Origin: Streptomyces klenkii
GTDB taxonomy: Bacteria > Actinomycetota > Actinomycetes > Streptomycetales > Streptomycetaceae
Length of the DNA stretch: 64,000 nucleotides
Assembly (NCBI RefSeq): GCF_003626645.1
Contig: NZ_RBAM01000020.1
Coordinates: 1 to 64,000 of the forward strand
Direction: 5' to 3'
Part shown: piece by piece, positions 51,572 through 60,082 of the stretch
Layout: every line of letters starts with the position of its first letter
How positions within the stretch are numbered: position 1 is the stretch's first letter
Program-made: the position numbers and the translations under genes
Notes under the pieces: generated by a model
The model's input: the letters and a program-made list of their open reading frames with translations, nothing else
Database searches by the model: none
What the model was told of the DNA's origin: nothing

Positions 51572-52564
51572 GTGACCGAACAGGCCGCACCCGATATCGA
51601 CCTGGCCGCAGTAGAAGTCATCCGAGAGGTCCTGTCCCACCAGCGCAGAATGCGCGACGGCGGATGCGCCGGACGCGTCTGCCTGCGCTGCGTCCGGCAC
51701 CACCTCGACGCGGTGCACAGCGCCATGAGGGACGGCCGGCGGATCGAATTCGTCCTGCCGGCCTTCCCCACGAAGTCCCCGAACCCGGCCAAGGTCCTCG
51801 GCCCCCTGCCCGACCTGGCCGAGGAGCTCGCCCTGCGGTTCCTCAACGAGCTGTGCGAGCGCATCAGCGAGGTCTACGCGCCCGGAGCGGCCATCCTCAT
51901 CTGCTCCGACGGCCGGGTCTTCAACGACCTGCTGGGCGTGAGCGACGACAACGTCACGGCCTACGCACAGGCCCTCGACGCCATGATCACCAGGATCGGC
52001 GCCGACCGGCTCGAACAGTTCAGCCTGGACGACGTCTACACCGGCGCCGGCCACGAGGACATGCGCACCATGCTCTCCGCCGGCCACGCCCCCGCGCTGG
52101 AGGAGCTGCGCGAGGAAGTGCGCGCCGGAGGCGCACCGCTCGCCATGTACCGCGGCATCACCCGCTTCATGCTGGAGGACCTGTCCGGCCCCGCCTGGAC
52201 CGGCACCCGCTCCGCCCTCCAGCGCAGGTGCCGCGACCTCGCCTACCGCGTCATCCAGCGCAGCCGGGCCTGGGGCAACCTCCTGGACCGGCTCTTCCCC
52301 ACGGCGATCCGCCTGTCGATCCACCCGCAGCCCTGCGGCACGGACAAGATCGGCATCCTCCTCGCCGACACCCCGGACACCTGGCTGACGCCCTGGCACA
52401 GCGTCGCGGTCGAGGCCGGAGGCCGCTTCACGCTCATGAAGCGCGCCGAAGCCGAAGAGGCCGGCGCCGAACTCGTCTTCGCAGGCGGGCGCCCCAGCCA
52501 CTACGTCCTGCACCAGGCCGCCGCGTCCCACGGCGGCGGCCCCTGGGACCGGGCCTGCGCCTGA
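51572..52564 (+). CDS. Isonitrile synthase (PvcA/IsnA/DIT1 family)
   Basis: From GTG 51572, with AAGGGAGG upstream, the protein is 330 residues. It has the family opening HHLDAVHSAMRDGRRIEFVLPAFPTKSPNP, then AILICSDGRVFNDLLGVSD, and the central MYRGITRFMLEDL and later IRLSIHPQP blocks. These enzymes replace the amino group of tyrosine or tryptophan with an isonitrile, taking the carbon from ribulose 5-phosphate. It is the first gene of a seven-gene operon whose other members act on phenolic rings, so tyrosine is the likely substrate. Confidence 0.9.
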   Translation: MTEQAAPDIDLAAVEVIREVLSHQRRMRDGGCAGRVCLRCVRHHLDAVHSAMRDGRRIEFVLPAFPTKSPNPAKVLGPLPDLAEELALRFLNELCERISEVYAPGAAILICSDGRVFNDLLGVSDDNVTAYAQALDAMITRIGADRLEQFSLDDVYTGAGHEDMRTMLSAGHAPALEELREEVRAGGAPLAMYRGITRFMLEDLSGPAWTGTRSALQRRCRDLAYRVIQRSRAWGNLLDRLFPTAIRLSIHPQPCGTDKIGILLADTPDTWLTPWHSVAVEAGGRFTLMKRAEAEEAGAELVFAGGRPSHYVLHQAAASHGGGPWDRACA

Positions 52565-52607
52565 ACGCCCGGCGAACCGCCGTCCCCCCACCCCGAGAGA
52601 GGCACCC

Positions 52608-53519
52608 ATGACCGCAAACCCCGTACAAGCGGATCCCGCACCAGCAGACCGCACCCCGGCAGACGCAGCCACCGGCATCCTCACCGACCTCCGCTACGAC
52701 GTCGCCCCGATCACCCCCTTCGGACTGGCGATACGGGCCACGGAGCCCGGCCTGCGCGTCGAACACATCCCCGTCGCACCGCTGCGCTCCCTCGTCCGCG
52801 CGCACCACGTCGTGCTGCTCCGCGGCTTCGGCGTCTTCGACGGCCCGGACGCGCTCTCCGCCTACTGCGAGCGCTGGGGCGAGCCGAGCGTCTGGCCCTT
52901 CGGGACCGTGCTCGAACTCGTCGAGAAGGAACAGCCCGAGGACCACATCTTCGACTCCAGCTACATGCCCATGCACTGGGACGGCATGTACCGCGAGCAG
53001 ATCCCCGAGTTCCAGGTCTTCCAGTGCGTGCACGCCCCCGGCGAGGGCAACGGCGGCGAGACCACGTTCTCCCATACGACCGCCGTCCTGGAACGCACCG
53101 ACCCCGCGACCGTCGCCCGGTGGTCGCAGGTCACCGGCACGTACCAGCGCGCGATGGAGTTCTACGACAGCGTCACCGTCTCGCCGGTCGTGACCGCCCA
53201 CCCCGTCCACGGCGCGCCCGTCATCCGCTACAACGAGCCCACCGCCGCCGGCGACGCCGGCTTCGTCAACCACCCCGACCTGCGCTTCACCGGCCTGCCC
53301 GACGACGAGATCGCCGAGGTGCACCGCAGCCTGCGCGCCGCGCTGTACGACCCCGCGCACCTCTACGCCCACGCCTGGCAGACCGGCGACCTGGTCGTCA
53401 CCGACAACTACACGCTGCTGCACGGCCGCAACGCCTTCACCAGCGGCGCCCCGCGCCACCTGCGCCGCGTCCAGGTGCTCGGCACGCCGCCGCTCGACAA
53501 CCCGGGGCTGGTCCGATGA
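52608..53519 (+). CDS. Fe/2-oxoglutarate dioxygenase (PvcB/IsnB type)
   Basis: A 303-residue TauD/TfdA-family oxygenase. Iron ligands are His and Asp in PMHWDGMY (near 124 and 126) and His in YTLLHGRNAF (near 271). An Arg in HLRRVQVLG is placed for 2-oxoglutarate. In known pathways PvcB/IsnB acts on the isonitrile acid, giving a vinyl isonitrile by decarboxylative desaturation or a dehydro acid. It sits 43 bases after the synthase gene and overlaps the next gene by four bases. Confidence 0.88.
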   Translation: MTANPVQADPAPADRTPADAATGILTDLRYDVAPITPFGLAIRATEPGLRVEHIPVAPLRSLVRAHHVVLLRGFGVFDGPDALSAYCERWGEPSVWPFGTVLELVEKEQPEDHIFDSSYMPMHWDGMYREQIPEFQVFQCVHAPGEGNGGETTFSHTTAVLERTDPATVARWSQVTGTYQRAMEFYDSVTVSPVVTAHPVHGAPVIRYNEPTAAGDAGFVNHPDLRFTGLPDDEIAEVHRSLRAALYDPAHLYAHAWQTGDLVVTDNYTLLHGRNAFTSGAPRHLRRVQVLGTPPLDNPGLVR

Positions 53520-55042
53520 CACGTGACGGCATGACTCACGACAACCGCCTCATGACCGGCGACGACTACCTGGAGAGCCTGCGCGACGGCCGGCAGGTCT
53601 ACCTCGGCGGCGAGCGCGTCAAGGACGTCACCCGCCACCCCGCCTTCCGCAACTCCGCGCTCTCCGTGGCCCGCCTCTACGACGCCTTGCACGACCCGGC
53701 GACCGCAGATGTGCTGACCGGCACCGACGAGCCGACGGGCATCCGTACGCACAAGTTCTTCAAGCCGAGCCGGTCGGCGGCCGACCTCGTCGAGGCCCGC
53801 GAGGCCATCGCGACCTGGGCGCGGATGAGCTACGGATTCCTCGGCCGCACCCCCGAGTACAAGGCGTCCTTCATGGCGGGCCTCGGCGTCAACGCGGACT
53901 ACTACGGCCCGTACGCCGCCAACGCCACCGCCTGGTACAGCGAGTTCGCGAGCAGGGCGCTCTACCTCAACCACGTCATCATCAACCCGCCCGTGGACCG
54001 CAAGCGCGCGATCCACGACATGGAGGACGTCTTCGTGCACGCCGTGCGCGAGACCGACGCCGGGGTCGTGGTCAGCGGGGCGAAGATGCTGGCGACCGGA
54101 TCGGCGATCACCAACGCGGGCTTCGTCGCCCCCGTCGGCTCGGCGGCCCTCGCCCCCGGCAAGGCCGAGGCCTTCGCCCTCGTCTTCTTCGTCCGCATGG
54201 ACAACCCGGGCGTGAAGCTCATCTGCCGCACCCCGTACGCGCAGCACGCCGGCAGCCCCTTCGACGCCCCGCTCAGCAGCCGCTTCGACGAGAACGACAG
54301 CGTGCTCCTGCTCGACGAGGCGCTGATCCCCTGGGAGGACGTCCTCGTCCACCGCGACATCGAGCGCGCCACCGGCTTCTACGCCGCCTCCGGCTTCCCC
54401 AACCTCTACAACTTCCAGTCCGGCGTCCGGCTGAGCGTCAAGCTGGAGCTCATGGCCGGGCTCCTCTCCCGCGCCACCAAGGCCAACGGCACCGACGCCT
54501 TCCGCGGCGTCCAGGCCGCCGTCGGCGAGGTCGTCACCATGCGCGACATGGTGTGGGCGCTGACCTCGGCCATGGCCTACGACCCGGAGCCCGGCAGCGG
54601 CGGGACGGTCGTCCCGCGCCTGGAGCACGCCTCCGCCATGCGCATGTACAACGCCCAGGTCTGGGACCGCGTCCACGAGCTGTTCGAGACCACCCTCGGC
54701 GGGGCGCCGCTCGCCGTGCCCTCCAGCGCCCGCGACCTCGCCGACCCCGAGCTGCGGCCGCTGATCGACCGTTTCTACCGCGGCGCGGACGGCTCCGCCC
54801 ACGACCGGATCAAGCTGCTGAAGCTGGTCTGGGACACGATCGGCACCGAGTTCGGCGGCCGGCACGAGCTCTACGAGCGCAACTACTCCGGCAACGGCGA
54901 ACAGGTCCGGCTCGACGCGCTCCGCTGGGCCGCCAACCGCGGCAGCCTCGGCCGCTACGAGGCGCTCGTGCAGCAGTGCCTCGACGACTACGACCTCGAC
55001 GGCTGGCGCCGGGGGCCCTGGACCGGAAGCGAGGACGAGTGA
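53516..55042 (+). CDS. FAD-dependent phenol hydroxylase, HpaB family
   Basis: A 508-residue HpaB-type monooxygenase large component. Family blocks include TGDDYLESLRDGRQVYLGGE at the N-terminus, YFLG-type residues YGFLGRTPEYK, FVHAVRETDAGVVVSGAKMLATGSA and the flavin-binding ARNPQ-like region near PYAQHAG. It hydroxylates a phenol ortho to the OH to give a catechol using reduced FAD, here probably the tyrosine-derived isonitrile (PvcC-like). A matching flavin reductase is the last gene of the operon. ATG 53516 overlaps the previous stop; ATG 53531 is an alternative. Confidence 0.88.
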   Translation: MTRDGMTHDNRLMTGDDYLESLRDGRQVYLGGERVKDVTRHPAFRNSALSVARLYDALHDPATADVLTGTDEPTGIRTHKFFKPSRSAADLVEAREAIATWARMSYGFLGRTPEYKASFMAGLGVNADYYGPYAANATAWYSEFASRALYLNHVIINPPVDRKRAIHDMEDVFVHAVRETDAGVVVSGAKMLATGSAITNAGFVAPVGSAALAPGKAEAFALVFFVRMDNPGVKLICRTPYAQHAGSPFDAPLSSRFDENDSVLLLDEALIPWEDVLVHRDIERATGFYAASGFPNLYNFQSGVRLSVKLELMAGLLSRATKANGTDAFRGVQAAVGEVVTMRDMVWALTSAMAYDPEPGSGGTVVPRLEHASAMRMYNAQVWDRVHELFETTLGGAPLAVPSSARDLADPELRPLIDRFYRGADGSAHDRIKLLKLVWDTIGTEFGGRHELYERNYSGNGEQVRLDALRWAANRGSLGRYEALVQQCLDDYDLDGWRRGPWTGSEDE

Positions 55043-55043
55043 C

Positions 55044-56963
55044 ATGTGCGGCATCACCGGATGGGTCGACTTCACCCGCGACCTGACCACCGAACAGCAC
55101 GTGGTCCGGGCCATGACCGGCACGCTCGCCGCCCGCGGGCCCGACGCCGCCGGCCTATGGCTCGACACCCACGCCGCCCTGGGGCACCGGCGGCTGGCCG
55201 TCATCGACCTGGAGCACGGCACCCAGCCGATGCGCACCCCCGAACAGGGCCCCGGCGGCCGGCCGCGCGCCGTCGTCTCGTACGGCGGCGAGATCTACAA
55301 CTTCCGCGAGCTGCGCGAGGAACTCGTCCTGCTCGGCCACCGGTTCGCGACCCGCAGCGACACCGAGGTCGCGCTCCGCGCCTACCTGCAATGGGGCACG
55401 GACTTCGTCCACCGCCTCAACGGCATGTACTCCATCGCCATCTGGGACACCGCCCGCGAAGAGCTGCTGCTCGTCCGCGACCGGCTCGGCGTCAAGCCGC
55501 TCTACTACCACCCCACGCCCGGCGGCCTGCTCTTCGGCTCCGAACCCAAGGCCGTCCTCGCGAACCCCCTGGCCCGCGCCGAAGCCGGCGCGGAGGAGCT
55601 GTGCGACGCCCTGCTCTTCCTGCGCACCCCCGGCCGCGTGCCCTTCCGCGGCATGCGCGAGGTCAAGCCCGGACACCTCGTACGGGCCGGGCGCGACGGG
55701 ATCAAGGAGGAGCGCTACTGGGCGCTCGAAGCCCGCCCGCACACCGACGACCTGCCCACCACCGCGGCCCGCGTCCGCGAACTCCTCGACGACATCGTCC
55801 CCCGGCAGATGACCGCGGACGTCCCGCTCGTCTCGCTGCTGTCCGGCGGCCTCGACTCCAGCACGGTCACCGCCCTCGCGGCGCGCACCCGCGCCGCGGC
55901 CGGCGACCGCCTCGCCACCTTCTCCGTCGACTTCACCGGCCACACCGAGAACTTCCGCCCCGACGCCATCCGGCCCACCCCGGACGGCCCGTACGCCCTC
56001 GAAGCCGCCCGGCACGCCGGCACCGAGCACCACGCGATCGTCCTCGACCGCGGCCGGCTCCTCGACCCGGCCGTGCGCCGGACCGTCCTCGGCGCCTGGG
56101 ACCTGCCGTACAACTTCGCCGACCTCGACGTCTCCCTCTACCTGCTCTTCGCCGCCGTACGGCAGCACGCCACGGTCGTGCTGTCCGGCGAGGGCGCCGA
56201 CGAGGTCTTCGGCGGCTACCTGTGGTTCTCCGACCCCGGGGCCCGCCGCGCCGAGACCTTCCCCTGGCTCAAGCTGGGCGCCCACCGCGGCCTCGACCCG
56301 CGGTCGCTGTTCCACCCGTGGTTCGTGGACGGCATCGACCTGGCGGAGTACGAGGCCGACCTCTACCGGACGGCGCTCGCGGAGGTCCCGGTCCTCGACG
56401 GGGAGAGCGCCGAGGACCGGCGGACCCGCGAGCTCAGCCACCTCACCCTCACCCGCTGGCTGCCCATCCTCCTCGACAAGAAGGACCGCATGGGCATGGC
56501 GAACGGCCTGGAGGGCCGGGTGCCGTTCTGCGACCACCGCCTCGTCGAATACGTCTTCAACGTCCCCTGGGAGATGAAGAGCTTCGGCGGCCAGGAGAAG
56601 GCGCTGCTGCGCGAGGCCGCCTCCGGCCTCCTGCCGGAGCCGGTGCTGCGCCGCAAGAAGGCCGCCTACCCGTCCCTCCAGGACCCCGCCTACGACCGGG
56701 CCCTCATCACCGGCCTCGCCACGGCGGCGACCGGCGGCGGCGCCCCGCTCAGCCCGTTCCTCGACGGCGACGCGGTGCGGCGGATGACCACCAGGACGGC
56801 CGGCGGCAGCCTCTCCGAGTTCGAGCGGATCCTCGTGGAGTCCACGGTCCGCCTGGACGACTGGCTGCGCACGTACGACATCGACCTGGCACCGACCCGT
56901 GCCGTACTGACCCATGCCGCACCGGCCCACGCCGCACTGACCGATGTGAAGGGAGCTCACTGA
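55044..56963 (+). CDS. Asparagine-synthetase-like amidotransferase (AsnB family)
   Basis: A 639-residue class II amidotransferase. Cys2 of MCGITG is the glutaminase nucleophile. The synthetase domain carries the PP-motif SLLSGGLDSSTV near residue 265 and the VLSGEGADEVFGGY block, so both halves look active. In biosynthetic operons AsnB homologues amidate carboxylates other than aspartate. Here it lies one base after the hydroxylase and overlaps the next gene, so amide formation on the pathway acid is likely. True asparagine synthetase is the alternative. The last ~25 residues (THAAPAHAAL) are low complexity. Confidence 0.88.
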   Translation: MCGITGWVDFTRDLTTEQHVVRAMTGTLAARGPDAAGLWLDTHAALGHRRLAVIDLEHGTQPMRTPEQGPGGRPRAVVSYGGEIYNFRELREELVLLGHRFATRSDTEVALRAYLQWGTDFVHRLNGMYSIAIWDTAREELLLVRDRLGVKPLYYHPTPGGLLFGSEPKAVLANPLARAEAGAEELCDALLFLRTPGRVPFRGMREVKPGHLVRAGRDGIKEERYWALEARPHTDDLPTTAARVRELLDDIVPRQMTADVPLVSLLSGGLDSSTVTALAARTRAAAGDRLATFSVDFTGHTENFRPDAIRPTPDGPYALEAARHAGTEHHAIVLDRGRLLDPAVRRTVLGAWDLPYNFADLDVSLYLLFAAVRQHATVVLSGEGADEVFGGYLWFSDPGARRAETFPWLKLGAHRGLDPRSLFHPWFVDGIDLAEYEADLYRTALAEVPVLDGESAEDRRTRELSHLTLTRWLPILLDKKDRMGMANGLEGRVPFCDHRLVEYVFNVPWEMKSFGGQEKALLREAASGLLPEPVLRRKKAAYPSLQDPAYDRALITGLATAATGGGAPLSPFLDGDAVRRMTTRTAGGSLSEFERILVESTVRLDDWLRTYDIDLAPTRAVLTHAAPAHAALTDVKGAH

Positions 56964-57937
56964 TGCACGCGATCGAGATCCGGGAGACCGGCGGGCCCGA
57001 GGTCCAGCTCTACGTCGAGAAGCCCGCCCCCGGGCAGCCCGGCGAGGGGCAGATCCTCGTGGAACTCGCCGCGGCCGGAGTGAACTTCATTGACCTCTAC
57101 CGGCGCGAGGGGCGCTATCCGCTGCCCGTGCCCTGCGTCCCCGGCGAGGAGGGCTCCGGCGTGGTCCTCGCGACCGGCCCCGGCGTCACCCGGTTCGCGC
57201 CCGGTGACCGGGTCGCCTGGACGACCGTGCTCGGCAGCTACGCCGAGCGGGTGCTCGTGCCCGAGGACAAGGCCATCGCCGTGCCCGACGGCATCGACCT
57301 GCGGACGGCCGGCGGGGTGCTCGTCCACGGCATGACCGCTCACTTCCTCGCCCACGACTCCTACCCGGCCCGCGCGGGCGAGACCGTGCTCGTGCACGCC
57401 GCCGCCGGTGGTGTGGGCCTCCTGCTCACCCAGATGCTCAAGCGGCGCGGCGCCCGTGTCATCGGCACGGTCTCCACCGAGGAGAAGGAGCGCACCGCCC
57501 GCGCCAACGGCTGCGACGAGGTCGTCCGCTACACCGCGACCGGCGACCTGGCCGCCGAGGTCCGGGCGCTCACCGGCGGGGAAGGCGTCCACGCGGTCTA
57601 CGACGGCGTGGGCGCGGCCACCTTCGACGCGAGCCTCGACTCGCTGCGCACGCGCGGCACGCTGGTCCTCTTCGGCGGCGCGAGCGGCGCGGTGCCGCCC
57701 GTCGACGTGATGCGGCTGCTCTGGGGCGGCTCGCTCACGCTGACCCGGCCCTATCTGGAGCACTTCCGGGCCACCGCCGAGGAGTTCGAGAGGCGGGCGG
57801 GCGAGGTGTTCCGGGGCCTCCTCGACGGCTCGCTCACGTTCACCGTCGCCGGGACGTACCCCCTCGCCGAGGCGCACCGCGCGCACACCGACCTGGCCTC
57901 CCGCGCCACCTCCGGAAAGCTCCTCCTCGTCCCGTAG
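56963..57937 (+). CDS. NADPH:quinone oxidoreductase-like (MDR) protein
   Basis: A 324-residue zinc-free medium-chain reductase. It has AAGVNFIDLYRREGRYP, PGEEGSGVVLATG, the quinone-reductase signature VLVHAAAGGVGLLLTQMLK and DGVGAATFDASLDSL. These are diagnostic of the QOR group, which reduces quinones or enones with NADPH. In this operon it could reduce an ortho-quinone back to catechol or reduce an enone after ring opening. Its ATG overlaps the AsnB stop (TGATG). Confidence 0.9.
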   Translation: MHAIEIRETGGPEVQLYVEKPAPGQPGEGQILVELAAAGVNFIDLYRREGRYPLPVPCVPGEEGSGVVLATGPGVTRFAPGDRVAWTTVLGSYAERVLVPEDKAIAVPDGIDLRTAGGVLVHGMTAHFLAHDSYPARAGETVLVHAAAGGVGLLLTQMLKRRGARVIGTVSTEEKERTARANGCDEVVRYTATGDLAAEVRALTGGEGVHAVYDGVGAATFDASLDSLRTRGTLVLFGGASGAVPPVDVMRLLWGGSLTLTRPYLEHFRATAEEFERRAGEVFRGLLDGSLTFTVAGTYPLAEAHRAHTDLASRATSGKLLLVP

Positions 57938-57957
57938 ACCCGTAAAGGAGACTCGCC

Positions 57958-58836
57958 ATGGGCGACATCGCCGGCGCGGGCCTGCTCTCGCACGCGCCCG
58001 TCATCATGTTCCCCGAGCCCGCCCGCATCGCGGCGAACGGCGGCAGCGACTTCACGCTCGCGACCGGCCTGGAGCGGCTGCGGCGCGAGGTGACCGACAC
58101 GGCCCGGTACGACACCGTCGTGGTGTTCGACTCCCACTGGGCCACCACGACCGAAGCGGTGATCACGGCCCATCCGCGCCGCAAGGGCCTGTTCACCTCC
58201 GACGAGATGCCGTCGGCGATCAGCCGGCTCCCGTACGACCTGCCCGGTGACCCCGCGCTCGCGCACGCGGTCGCCGGCCTGGCGGCGCAGCGGAAGGTGT
58301 GGATCGAGGCCAACGACGACCCGCACCTGCCGATTCACTACGCGACGCTCAACCTCTGGACGTACCTGGGGCGGACCGGCAAGCCGTGGGTGTCCGTCTC
58401 CGTCTGCCAGACGGCGACCACTGAGGACTTCCTCAGGATCGGCGAGGTCGTGGGGGAGGCGATCGCCGGGCTCGCCGGCCGTCGCGTGCTGCTGCTCGCT
58501 TCGGGCGGCCTGTCCCACCGCTTCCGGCCGCTGGGCGAGCTGCGCGACCGCATGGCCGGCGACCCGGCCAACATCGTCACGCCCGGGGCCCGGGCGGCGG
58601 ACGAGCAGCGGATCGCCTGGCTGGAGGCGGGCCGGCACGACGAGGTGATCCGGTCCATGCCGGAGTACCTGCGGTACGCGCCCGAGGCCCGCTTCGGCCA
58701 CTACCTGATGCTGGCGGGCGCGCTGGGCGGGGAGGCGTGCCGGGCGCGGGGACGGCGGTTCAGCGCGTACGAGAACGGGATCGGCACCGGGCAGGCGCAC
58801 CTCTGGTTCGACCTGCCGGCCGGCGGGGGGAGGTGA
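57958..58836 (+). CDS. Class III (LigB-type) extradiol catechol dioxygenase
   Basis: A 292-residue enzyme of the LigB superfamily, closest by eye to 3,4-dihydroxyphenylacetate/homoprotocatechuate-type dioxygenases. Metal ligands His12 (SHAPVIMF) and His60 (FDSHW) are present, and EANDDPHLPIHYA and GGLSHRF hold the base and further ligands. It cleaves the catechol ring next to the two hydroxyls, giving a semialdehyde that can cyclise with ammonia or an amine to a pyridine. Its presence makes this operon unlike standard Pvc clusters. It starts 20 bases after the reductase gene. Confidence 0.87.
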   Translation: MGDIAGAGLLSHAPVIMFPEPARIAANGGSDFTLATGLERLRREVTDTARYDTVVVFDSHWATTTEAVITAHPRRKGLFTSDEMPSAISRLPYDLPGDPALAHAVAGLAAQRKVWIEANDDPHLPIHYATLNLWTYLGRTGKPWVSVSVCQTATTEDFLRIGEVVGEAIAGLAGRRVLLLASGGLSHRFRPLGELRDRMAGDPANIVTPGARAADEQRIAWLEAGRHDEVIRSMPEYLRYAPEARFGHYLMLAGALGGEACRARGRRFSAYENGIGTGQAHLWFDLPAGGGR

Positions 58837-58843
58837 CGGCCCG

Positions 58844-59311
58844 GTGCTCACCGACGAACGGCGGCTGCGGGCCTGCCTGGGGCACTTCGCCACCGGCGTC
58901 ACGGTGGTGACGTGCGAGGTCGGCGGCGTCCCGCACGGCGCGACCGTCAGCTCCTTCACGGCGGTCTCGCTGGACCCGGCGCTGGTCCTGGTCTCGCTGC
59001 ACCGCCGGAGCAAGGCCGGACGGCACCTCGCCGGCAGGCCGTTCACGGTGAACGTGCTCGGCGAGGACCAGCGGGACCTCGCCGAGCGGTTCGCCGGCCG
59101 GCGCACGCACGCGCCGCCCCGGTGGGCGGCCCGGCCGCCCGCCGGCCTCGCCCCCCGCCTCGCGGGCTCCCTCGCGACGCTCTCCTGCACGCCGTGGGCC
59201 GCCTACGACGGGGGAGACCACGTGCTCTTCGTGGGGCGCGTCGAGGAGGCCGAGTACCGGGAGGGCGGCCGCCCGCTCGTCTTCTACGAGGGGCAGCTCC
59301 GGGGGCTGTAG
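58844..59311 (+). CDS. Flavin reductase (HpaC-like)
   Basis: A 155-residue protein from GTG 58844. RACLGHFATGVTVVTCEVGG, HGATVSSFTAVSLDPALVLVSLHRRSKAG and FTVNVLGEDQRDLAERFAG are the FMN-binding-split-barrel flavin reductase pattern. It supplies reduced FAD to the HpaB hydroxylase in the same operon. Seven bases separate it from the dioxygenase gene. Last gene of the operon. Confidence 0.9.
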   Translation: MLTDERRLRACLGHFATGVTVVTCEVGGVPHGATVSSFTAVSLDPALVLVSLHRRSKAGRHLAGRPFTVNVLGEDQRDLAERFAGRRTHAPPRWAARPPAGLAPRLAGSLATLSCTPWAAYDGGDHVLFVGRVEEAEYREGGRPLVFYEGQLRGL

Positions 59312-59396
59312 CCGTCCTCCCGCGCCCCCCTCGGCCAGGTGTCGCCGACCTCGTGCCGCCGGACCGTCAGACCGCCGCTAGAATGCGGCGTTTGTT

Positions 59397-59448
59397 CGAT
59401 TCGGCGATGCGATTCGGCGGCGTGATTCGATCACGCGATTCGATGACG
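59397..59448. repeat. Four tandem 13-base repeats
   Basis: CGATTCGGCGATG, CGATTCGGCGGCG, TGATTCGATCACG and CGATTCGATGACG follow one another without gaps, then a partial unit. They sit between a -10-like TAGAAT (59379-59384) and the start of the small membrane protein, so they would be in its leader. Confidence 0.75.
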
Positions 59449-59472
59449 CGATGAACCGTGGGGGGACCACAC

Positions 59473-59934
59473 GTGAGGGCGAGACTGAGAGAGACCGCGG
59501 AAGAGCTGGCCGGGCTGCTGTGGCGGGAGTACATCGTCTACCGCGACCGGTCCGGGGAGGTGGTGATCCGGGGCGAGCACGTGCAGCGCTGGATCAGCCT
59601 CGCTCCCGCGGCCGGCAGTGACGAGGTGCTCGTCCGCGCGGGGCGCATCCTGGAGGGCGGGACCACCGCCCCGGCGCGCTCGGAGGCCGTCGTGCCGCTG
59701 TCGGCGGGCATGGGCGAGCTCGCCGCGGCCTGCCGGCGGCTGCTCGCCGAGACCGCCGCCGCGCCCGCGCCCCGCGATCCGCGTGCGGCGGGGAGCGGGC
59801 GGGCGGCGAAGGCCGCGAAGGCGCGGCCCGCGCGCAAGAGCCGGCACACGGGTCTCGGGTCCTGGGCGGTCATCGTCTCCGTCCTGGGCGTGGTCGCGGT
59901 CTGCGTCTACCAGCTCGTGCTGAACGGCGGGTGA
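59473..59934 (+). CDS. Small protein with C-terminal membrane anchor
   Basis: From GTG 59473, seven to eight bases after GGGGGA, the protein has 153 residues. The N-terminal part (RARLRETAEELAGLLWREYIVYRDR) is helical and charged, then a strand-rich segment (VVIRGEHVQRWISLAP) and an Ala-rich linker. A single C-terminal membrane segment (SWAVIVSVLGVVAVCVYQLVL) suggests a tail-anchored cytoplasmic protein. I do not recognise the family. An earlier GTG at 59458 is in frame. No operon partner. Confidence 0.6.
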   Translation: MRARLRETAEELAGLLWREYIVYRDRSGEVVIRGEHVQRWISLAPAAGSDEVLVRAGRILEGGTTAPARSEAVVPLSAGMGELAAACRRLLAETAAAPAPRDPRAAGSGRAAKAAKARPARKSRHTGLGSWAVIVSVLGVVAVCVYQLVLNGG

Positions 59935-60082
59935 GCGGGGGCGGCTGAGCCCGCCGGACGTCACCGGGGTCACGTACGCGCTCTGGCGTCGCACGCGGCC
60001 CCGGCCCTACCGTGGCCCCCGTAGGCACTCCCGCACAGCATGGCTTGGCATGAACCTGACACTCACTCCTGAGAGGTGAGCC

